Below, piece by piece: positions 58,192 through 64,000 of a stretch of DNA of 64,000 nt. A program made the translations under genes and the position numbers. The stretch is from assembly GCA_963932465.1 (NCBI GenBank), contig OZ010788.1:196108559-196172558 (forward strand), written 5' to 3'. This stretch comes from Maratus speciosus (lineage: Eukaryota > Arthropoda > Arachnida > Araneae > Salticidae). Below the pieces are notes generated by a model that saw nothing but the letters and a program-made list of their open reading frames with translations, had not been told where the DNA came from and ran no database searches. Position 1 is the first letter of the stretch. Each line of letters starts with the position of its first letter.

Positions 58192-59393
58192 TCAAGTTTT
58201 TTAATAACTAATGAACTCAGACGAACGCATTTCAAAATTAATAGAGAGTATCATCATCAGACTTTGATGCATGCGGTATTGCATCACAATGTGGGATGCA
58301 GTTTACCAATGTGTAATTCAAAATGTTTCATCACTGTAGTAATGCAGGTTGCGGTAGTTTGGACAAAAACTTCTAATCTGAACGTAAAAAATCTATAATC
58401 AAAACATGAAAAATTAACTTCACTTAAATTTAGATACCCTATTTCCCACTCAGGAACGCTATGATTGTAAATGTAAATTGTATTGAATCCTTACTGCTAA
58501 TATTTAGCAATATTATAACTGTGACACAGTAAAAAATAGAAGTTTTTCTTAAATTTTTAAACCTCATTCTCTCCCAAAGGCTGATCTAAACACATCCGAA
58601 AATTATTACCTAGTTTAACTTGGGGTATAAATAGTTCTCATATCGGAAAAAAAAATACATTTTAAAATTTAAGCTACGTAATTCCCCACTAAGTTCGCTA
58701 CCTGCGTAAAAATAGCTATCCACTAGAAACTTTTTACTAAAATATAAACGTGACCAAAGCAAAAACTTATTCTGAAAATATCCTTTTTATTTCCACTATG
58801 ACGAAATATTCACCTTTTTAATTTTTGAAAAAAAAAAAAAAAAAACCTAGCTCAATTTAATGTTTCACGTGAAAATCTTTCAACTAAAAAGAAATAAATT
58901 ATTATTACGGCTTTTGAAATTTTTGCAACAATGAATAAAAAATATTACGTTTTCTATGAAAAATGTCCGTTGATTTTCAATGGAAAAAGCGAAAATTGGA
59001 ATTATTAAGAAAAATGTTTGAATAATCTAAAAAAAAATTGGCCCATGTTTCTCTTTGGCTTATAATTCATCCATATGCAAAGGCATTTTACCATTCGTTT
59101 TGACCCTGACGTTAGGCAAACGTTTTTACACTTTAAATTTATAATATCATTAGAATTAGTAAAGAATAAAAAATGAGTGGCATCAGGGACAAAAAGGTGG
59201 GAAGAAAAAATGAAAAAGTTATCATCTCCATAGGCCATAGTTATCGGTTATAGGTCATAGTTATAGAAAAAGGTTATCATTTCCATGTTAAATTAACATT
59301 GAGAAGTGACACTGGAAATAAATAAGTATTGCGCTGCCGCGCACTACTTAAATATAACTCTATTATTGTCATTTCATTCATATCAATTAAACA

Positions 59394-59435
<42 letters not shown>

Positions 59436-59579
59436 TAATTTTTAAGTAAATTTACATATTATAACGCGTTAAAAAATGTTTTATGGGAACTAAGGATGCG
59501 TAAACTTTGTATTTAAGTACGAAATAAAATATGTTGGATTTTATCTTTTCAATTCCATTTTACATTAAAATGATTTTAT
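58192..59579. other. Non-coding stretch with TA microsatellite
   Basis: 59389-59440 is a TA run bounded by aacaatata/tatattgttt, forming a perfect hairpin. Poly-A at about 58830-58845. No gene recognised. The frames at 58174-58398 and 59005-59238 have no family resemblance. Confidence 0.45.
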
Positions 59580-59995
59580 ATTAAAGGCTAATAATCAGCT
59601 AACTACTCTGAGTAAAATTCGGCGAATTCGATGAATTATGTTCCTATTTTCCCTTCTACATCTTTTTCCTTTGTAATTCTTCAGGAAAAAATGCTCATAA
59701 AATACAAATTAAACGGGTTCGAACATCACAAGTTGATGAAAAGGAATTTCCAAGTATTATTTACAAATTGCTCCCATGAACTTGCGAGAATCGTACAACG
59801 ATTTATATTCTTAAAGGTATTTGATTACAAAGAAAAATCAAAGAAAATAAACCTTTGTTATCGTCTCTGCCACTTTAATCCCTGATGGATGAGCTCTGAA
59901 TGGAAATAATAAGGAATGGCATTAATAACGGATAACGGCTAAAAAGAGTAAACAAAAAGCATTGTATAGTGGTCAAAAATCACCGATTAATAATA
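59580..59995. repeat. Dispersed repeat C, copy 2
   Basis: Direct match to 54720-55160 (ttcctttgtaattcttcagg, gatttatattcttaaaggta, tctctgccactttaatccct, gatggatga). The frame 59631-59885 lies inside and is not supported in the other copy. Confidence 0.75.
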
Positions 59996-60273
59996 AACGC
60001 GGCTTAGGCTAATGGCGTAGCCAAGTGAGGTCCGATGGTTTTGGCCATCATCCTCCTGCTCACACCAAACTGGTTTACTGAATTATGAATATAAAAATAG
60101 TAAAAACTGCTAAGACGGAATTGCAACTGACCGGTGAAAATGTTTGTTTTACTACGTGTAATTTCAAGGTATTCTTTTCGACTGGAAAATTGTACGTTTA
60201 AGACAGAATTCCGTTACAGTTGGTTTTGTTTTTCAGAAATAGACTCTAAAAGTATTAAAAATTATCCACTCTA

Positions 60274-62808
60274 CAGGGTGTCCGGTCTCAACGGTGTCCA
60301 ATGGCTAATTCCTAAACTGTTAGTCATAGACATATAGTTCCAATTGCAAAAATGTTTTAAATGAGGTAAAGAAGTATTTTTAAAGCGATTTGGGTCAAGA
60401 AAAACATTTATTAAAAAATTACGAAATTTAAATTTTTATACGGTCCCCAGGTCCTATAAGTGGTATTTAGTAAAAATATCCTATTGTACTGACAAGTAAG
60501 ACAAAAAAAGTCCCATTCCTCTGCAATTAAAACTGACCGAGTAATAGATGTTTAAAGTTGGAGTATCTTTTTTGCTGCAAAATAGGGGTCAGTCACAAAT
60601 TTACTAGAAATAAAAATAATCGTCAGATATAAAATTTAACATTAAACATTGAGAGCAAATTAACATTACGATTATATTTTGAGATTTTTGTTCATTCTGA
60701 CATATTAAAACCAAATATACAACTTGTACTAAAAATATAAGTAAAAAAAAATAACAGAAATTTTGCTAAATGATTATAAAAGCAACAGACACAACCCTTT
60801 AGAAAATGACACATAGTTAGATTATCTAATCTAAAACTTAATTAATAAAAATTAAGGTTATCTTAAAACGTGCTCGAAGTGACTCCCTTCGGCTGCAATG
60901 CAGGAATGTACACATGAAATAAATTATTCTTCTACTTTTTTCAACATTATAGGTGTTACAGATCTGCACGCCATAGCAATACGATTCCACAAATCTAGTC
61001 GACTAATGAATTCCCTTTCATATACCTTATTTTTCAGAAAACCCCAATGGAAAAAATCTAAAGGATTCAAATCTGGCGACCTGGGAGGCCACTCAATACG
61101 ACCTCCATATCCGATAATAGTATTTCCAAAAGTACTGGTTAAGACAGTGCGTGGCTTTAGCGATCTATGTGCTGACGCGCCATCACGCTGAAAACACGTA
61201 TTAGACACATCTTGTAATAAAACATACTCTTCTAAAAAATCGGATACTGGTCCAGATAAAATATCCGCGTATTTTTCTGATGTTGAAGTGCCATCGAAGA
61301 TTAATGGCCCAATTAAGGATGTCTTCCAGATACCACACCAAACATTTATGGAACAACGTATTTGATGTTTGTTAGGACGAATAATGTGTGGATTTTACAG
61401 GGACCAATAGTGAAAGTTTTGTGTATTTACGAACCCTTGTCTTGTAAACTGACATTCATCAGTCCACATAATTTCATTCACAAAAAATGGACCTTCATCT
61501 TGTTTGTTTAAAATAAAATTACAAAAATTAAAACGACGTTCTTTGTCTCCTGGTGCTAATTCTTGTCCTAGTATTGATCGATATGGATAAGCACCATACT
61601 TGTTTAAAATTGTCCATACCTGACTTTTTGAATATCCACACGCTAATATCTCGTACACTACATTCAGGATGAGCAAGTGTATACCCTAGTCCTTACATAA
61701 ATGTTACTGATTTTGACTTTAAAATTTCTGTTTGTAGGCAATAATGTATACGAAATTTTTGGAGTGGTCCTGTAAAATAAATGTAAATGGTACGTACCTA
61801 AAATAATATTAATATTACATTGTCACTGGATTTACATAATTATGCAAAATTTAATCTTGATCGGATATTTGGAAGTGAGTTAAAATTGGATTACAAATTT
61901 TGAATTAGGAAGACATACATACGAACGTCGTAAGTTTAAAGCTTATAAAAATAATACAACTTTTTAAAATAAAATCATCAAAAGAAATACACTCATTTTC
62001 TTACAAAACAATTAAAAAATGCCAAAATACAATTGAGGACGTCAGTTTCGAAACTCGCCTTATCCGAAATTTTAAAAATCGTCTTTCTCTATCAATCTAT
62101 TCAATTGCTATAACTGTACCATTCAAAACTACAATCTCTAGATTTTCAGTGAATACCAATGGGCACATTTAAAGGTTTTACGCGATTTCTCAAAATTTGA
62201 TTTTCTCGATAAGGCGAGTTTTGAAACTCACTTCTTCAATTACTTTAACCAATCTGAAAGTTAATTATTAAAAATTAACACTACCGTAATATTTACACGT
62301 GGGCAGCACCTTCAGTTAAATCGCTTTAAAAATAATTCTTTACATTAATTAAAACCTTTTTGTAATTGGAACTATATGTCTTTGACTAACGGTTTAGGAA
62401 TTAGCCATTGAACATCGTTTGGCGTGGACGGCCTTTATAATACTTTAAGCACTTCGTGTACGACCCTAAAAGCTTGGTCCAACTCATCTGTTTTCAGTTA
62501 CAGAAAAGTGGTTTAAGTCATAAAATTGAAAATGTCATAACTCAGTCAATTTTAGTGTTAGGTGAATGGGACTTTTTTTGCCGTACTTGTTAGAGAAATA
62601 GGAAAAATTTACTAAATATCACTTATAGCACCGCGGGACCGTATAAAAATTTAAATTTCGTAATTTTTAAATAAAGGTTTTTCTTGACCTAAATAGCTTT
62701 AAAAATACTTCTTTACCTCATTTAAAACATTTTAGTAATTGGAACTATATGTCTATGACTAACGGTTTAGGAATTCGCCATTGGACACCGTTGAGACCGG
62801 ACACCCTG
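60274..62808 (-). mobile_element. Tc1/mariner-like transposon with long inverted ends
   Basis: The termini are cagggtgtccggtctcaacg and then gtgtccaatggc at both ends, flanked by TA (60272-60273, 62809-62810). Inverted similarity extends about 270 bases: ttagtcatagacatatagtt, taaatgaggtaaagaagta, aatttaaatttttatacggt, aaaaaaagtcccattc. At 62310-62435 a direct, slightly diverged copy of the right terminus occurs inside the element. A smaller inverted pair (gtttcgaaactcgccttat / ataaggcgagttttgaaac) lies at 62047-62230. It encodes one transposase on the minus strand. Confidence 0.9.
60924..61676 (-). pseudogene. Tc1/mariner-like transposase, one in-frame stop and lost N-terminus
   Basis: One minus-strand frame runs from about 61676 to TAA at 60924, broken only by TAA at 61395-61397. 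In order: a helix-turn-helix remnant (VVYEILACGYSKSQVWTILN); PGDKERRFNFCNFIL; first catalytic aspartate in IMWTDECQFTRQG; GPLIFDGTSTSEKYADIL; second aspartate in CFQRDGASAHRS; third in EWPPRSPDLNPLDFFHWG, with 36 residues between the second and third; and the tail MLKKVEE. The N-terminal DNA-binding part is cut by a stop just upstream of 61676, and its start may lie in another frame. The core is otherwise well preserved, so the element died recently or could be read through. It fills the middle of the element at 60274-62808. Confidence 0.85.
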
Positions 62809-62810
62809 TA

Positions 62811-63428
62811 TAGCACACCTGTGAAGAGTATAAAGGTATCTCAGTAAAATCTTTGAAAAATGGAACTTGTCAATAATGGAATCTTGTCTTAAATGGCAAA
62901 CAGTTTAAGGTTCGATGAAAAGAATAAAAAACATTTACGCCTACAAAGACGCAAACTTATCTAAAGAACTTTTGTCCAATCCCTTTCAATTCCTTTTTGG
63001 CAGGTTTTGTTGTATTACAGTTTAACCTGTTAATTTGAATTCTCTATTAAATGGAAACATTTCATGATCCCGATGACAGAAAGATGATCAAAAGAATTTA
63101 CCAGTTAAAACAGAAACCTGTCTAAAACAAAACTGTTGTTGGTTCCTTGCGATTCGGCCTTAGGAGGTTTTTGTATATATAAGTAAATAGGTGAAAATTT
63201 CTGCTTTCCAAGCTTTCGAAAAGAAATTCTGGCTATGCTTCAAAAAAGCTTCCTTTAAGGGAGTACGGTTAAGTCAGATCTCCATTTTCCTTTGTCCATG
63301 TTAACTACTCTGCGACCGATGTACAACCATTTCCTAAGGATATTTTTTTTTAATATTGTTTTTTAAATTCTGTTTTTTTCATTCGAAACAAATTTAAATA
63401 TTTTATTTGGTGTAAAATACTTGGAACA

Positions 63429-63463
<35 letters not shown>

Positions 63464-64000
63464 CACAAGGCTGCCCTGAATATATCGGAATTTTCTTAAT
63501 GATATTTTACATTTTCGAAATTTTTAAAACAAAGGATAAAACAAACTATTCCAATTTATGCGTTAATATAAAAATATTTTATTTCAATGGATTAGGAAAG
63601 TAGATATTCTTGATATAAAACATACATTTTCAGTTTTTACGTTTCACTTCTTTTCCTTTCTTAAGTGCTCAATCATTTCGCATGAAGTTACACCTCATTG
63701 TTATGAGTCAATAAGTTTAAACGAGAAAACCTTTGAATAGAGATGTTTTGAAGGAGTCCCTAATTTTTTCTTCACACTTCTGATATTTGAAAAAAGAAGG
63801 CATCTTTTTTCTCTAGGCGACAGAATTCGAATCAGTTTTTGACTGACGTATGCCATTAATTAAGAAGACCAAAATTTCGAAACGTATTCAAATTTAAAGA
63901 CAAACTCCCACAGTTCACATAGTTTTTGATTTAAACTACTTCTTACATAATACGAATATACTCCAACCTTGAATATGAATACTTCTTACATTTTAAGAAT
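62811..64000. other. No recognised feature
   Basis: AT-rich to the end of the window. Poly-A at 63434-63463, which creates the lysine-rich frame at 63421-63603. No gene, RNA or repeat boundary seen. Confidence 0.45.

Noticed and set aside
60000..60070. GC-richer phrase resembling the 3' end of a LINE or SINE (ggctaatggcgtagccaagt)
   Set aside because: No box motifs, tail or second copy in the window support any assignment.
61143..61191. Plus-strand frame 60898-61191 ending in protein-like residues
   Set aside because: Antisense of the Tc1/mariner-like transposase tail.

Overview
This window is eukaryotic, AT-rich, non-genic DNA from an animal, most likely an arthropod. The grounds are the transposon content (Tc1/mariner, BEL/Pao, Helitron, hAT, piggyBac-like, Academ-like), tRNA-derived SINEs, long homopolymers and microsatellites, and no operon-like coding. 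A chelicerate such as a spider would fit, but that is only a guess. I see no complete host protein-coding gene. Nearly every longer open frame is a transposase or retroelement remnant, or a chance frame in repeats. Two short, GC-richer minus-strand frames (27251-27485 and 34745-34896) are the only candidate host exons.

Layout. 1-3560 holds copies of one dispersed repeat and two tRNA-derived SINE copies. 5820-6110 is a GC-richer stretch with three CCAAT boxes. 7620-8345 is a foldback made from two inverted mariner-like transposase ends, followed by a LINE ribonuclease H tail (8573-9470), a TTAA-flanked element (10288-11033) and a BEL/Pao pol fragment (11251-11823). 13800-17560 is one copy of a dispersed repeat (here called family E) that was hit by a TA-flanked MITE, a Harbinger-like element and a 1.57-kb inverted repeat that itself carries a MITE. 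18452-21960 holds two tandem-oriented Helitron copies with nested insertions. 22890-26000 is mostly tandem repeats plus a SINE. 27780-32310 holds three more copies of family E, one with a deleted mariner, and a tRNA-Thr-like gene inside nested inverted repeats. 35741-42488 holds several non-autonomous DNA transposons.

The most striking part is 43080-53345. A satellite of about 100 bp per unit contains an Academ-like transposon of about 6.7 kb (43348-50037). This has long inverted ends, a 3-bp target duplication, and a broken minus-strand protein with an XPG/FEN1-like nuclease signature and an eight-cysteine motif. Its left end is partly duplicated and split by a 2.3-kb hAT-type element (8-bp target duplication) filled with its own minisatellite. 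The same satellite was also hit twice, at the same TTAA in its unit, by piggyBac-like MITEs.

54720-64000 has two copies of a 420-bp repeat, two large foldbacks (55283-57136, 57577-58191) and a nearly complete Tc1/mariner-like element (60274-62808) with one visible in-frame stop and a lost N-terminus. Element boundaries are read from terminal inverted repeats, target duplications and, where possible, comparison with an uninterrupted copy of the host repeat in this window. Superfamily names rest on remembered family hallmarks, not on searches.
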